64,000 nt of DNA from CAYUVF01 sp964448045. GTDB taxonomy: Bacteria; Bacteroidota; Rhodothermia; Rhodothermales; Salinibacteraceae. Under the pieces are notes generated by a model that was given only the letters and a program-made list of their open reading frames with translations, searched no databases and was not told the DNA's origin. Within the stretch, counting starts at the first letter, position 1; every line of letters starts with the position of its first letter. This document shows, in pieces, positions 63,607 through 64,000 of the stretch. The stretch lies in NCBI GenBank assembly GCA_964448045.1, contig CAYUVF010000008.1:1-64000 (forward strand). Reading direction: 5' to 3'. The position numbers were made by a program, and so were the translations under genes.

Positions 63607-64000
63607 ATGACTGAGGAGGAATATCAGCGGATCAAGGAAGCCGAGAAGGAAAAGCTCCGGGCGCAGAAAAAGCTGCGCGAGCTGAAGCGTACTCTCCAGC
63701 ACAAGCAATCCATCCAACGCGCCGTGCGGCGGATGGCCCAGGGCGCGCAGAGCGTTCTGAGCCGCAGTACCGAGTGGATGGACAAGCTGACCTCGGAGAC
63801 GGCCCGGCAGCAAGCGCGCCTCGAAGTGGCTCTCGACGCGATCGACGACGACGCGATGGATGAGCACGCCGAGCCGGAGGCCGATGTCGAGGCGTACGAG
63901 GCCAAGCGCAAAGCCCAGCGCGCACAGGAGCTCATCCGCCAGATGAAGCAGGGCCGCCCCACCTCCTCGGCCCAAGCGGGGTCCTCGGCCTCCGATTCTG
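63607..64000 (+). CDS. Coiled-coil protein paired with PspA, cut by the right edge
   Basis: 131 codons are open from ATG 63607 to the window end with no stop. A Lys/Glu/Arg-rich coiled coil (about 4-40) precedes RRMAQGAQSVLSRSTEWMDK. RLEVALDAIDDDAMDE and RAQELIRQMKQG follow, then a Ser/Ala-rich tail. The second half resembles the PspA C-terminal segment (RMEMALDSVDSEALQIEED, RAQELVNQFKLEM). It may be a partner or a partial duplicate that binds the same target. The family was not recognised. Confidence 0.75.
   Translation, partial: MTEEEYQRIKEAEKEKLRAQKKLRELKRTLQHKQSIQRAVRRMAQGAQSVLSRSTEWMDKLTSETARQQARLEVALDAIDDDAMDEHAEPEADVEAYEAKRKAQRAQELIRQMKQGRPTSSAQAGSSASDS

Overview
The window is one continuous stretch of GC-rich chromosome. 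It suggests a halophilic or marine member of the Rhodothermota/Salinibacter side of the Bacteroidota superphylum. The evidence is a SusC/SusD pair, a type IX secretion (T9SS) sorting domain, ribosome binding sites that are mostly weak or absent, and acidic Asp/Glu-rich proteins. Several putative promoters also resemble the Bacteroidota form (TTG, about 20 bases, TAnnTTnG). The species cannot be named from the sequence alone. No CRISPR array, prophage or insertion sequence was found.

Bases 1-9201 hold a GAF sensor kinase, a cyclophilin lipoprotein and a complete cbb3-type oxidase operon on the minus strand (small membrane protein, ccoS, ccoN, ccoO, a one-heme ccoP, ccoI). A decayed cytochrome c gene lies divergent to the operon. 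Bases 9208-18932 carry mixed functions: a DUF5996 protein, a hemolysin III-type membrane protein, a NarL/PAS-kinase pair, an ArsR regulator, a sugar porter, a lipoprotein made only of a TonB plug domain, and a DUF2339 membrane protein.

Bases 19025-37615 form an alpha-glucan utilisation locus. It runs from lacI through susC, susD, a SusE-position lipoprotein and a 1437-residue T9SS-exported alpha-amylase to a periplasmic GH13 enzyme and a GH31 alpha-glucosidase. A sodium/sugar symporter is divergent from it. Near-identical LacI-type palindromes lie before lacI, before the symporter, and before the sugar porter 20 kb away. These suggest a regulon in which glucan is cut at the surface, imported by SusCD, hydrolysed in the periplasm and taken up as sugar. 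Phosphoglucomutase at 57.6-59.3 kb could feed the product into metabolism.

Bases 37798-42543 hold a thioesterase, a GNAT acetyltransferase, endonuclease V and a group of small exported proteins (cupin, amidohydrolase, SnoaL-like). Bases 42642-53338 are a translation and cell-division block: tRNA-Val, thrS, infC, rpmI, rplT, pheS, pheT, a ZapB-like protein, zapA, a 6S-like structured RNA and an ABC-F ATPase. It is rich in regulatory structure. There is a possible Thr-codon leader peptide and terminator before thrS, hairpins or terminators between infC, rpmI, rplT and pheS, and an infC gene with no ordinary in-frame start codon.

The rest, 53325-64000, carries a seven-repeat FG-GAP protein, an unknown membrane-anchored protein, uvrB, a small inverted-repeat element, phosphoglucomutase, an MFS transporter, ribosomal protein L31, thymidine phosphorylase, a PspA/IM30 protein and a coiled-coil gene that runs off the right edge.
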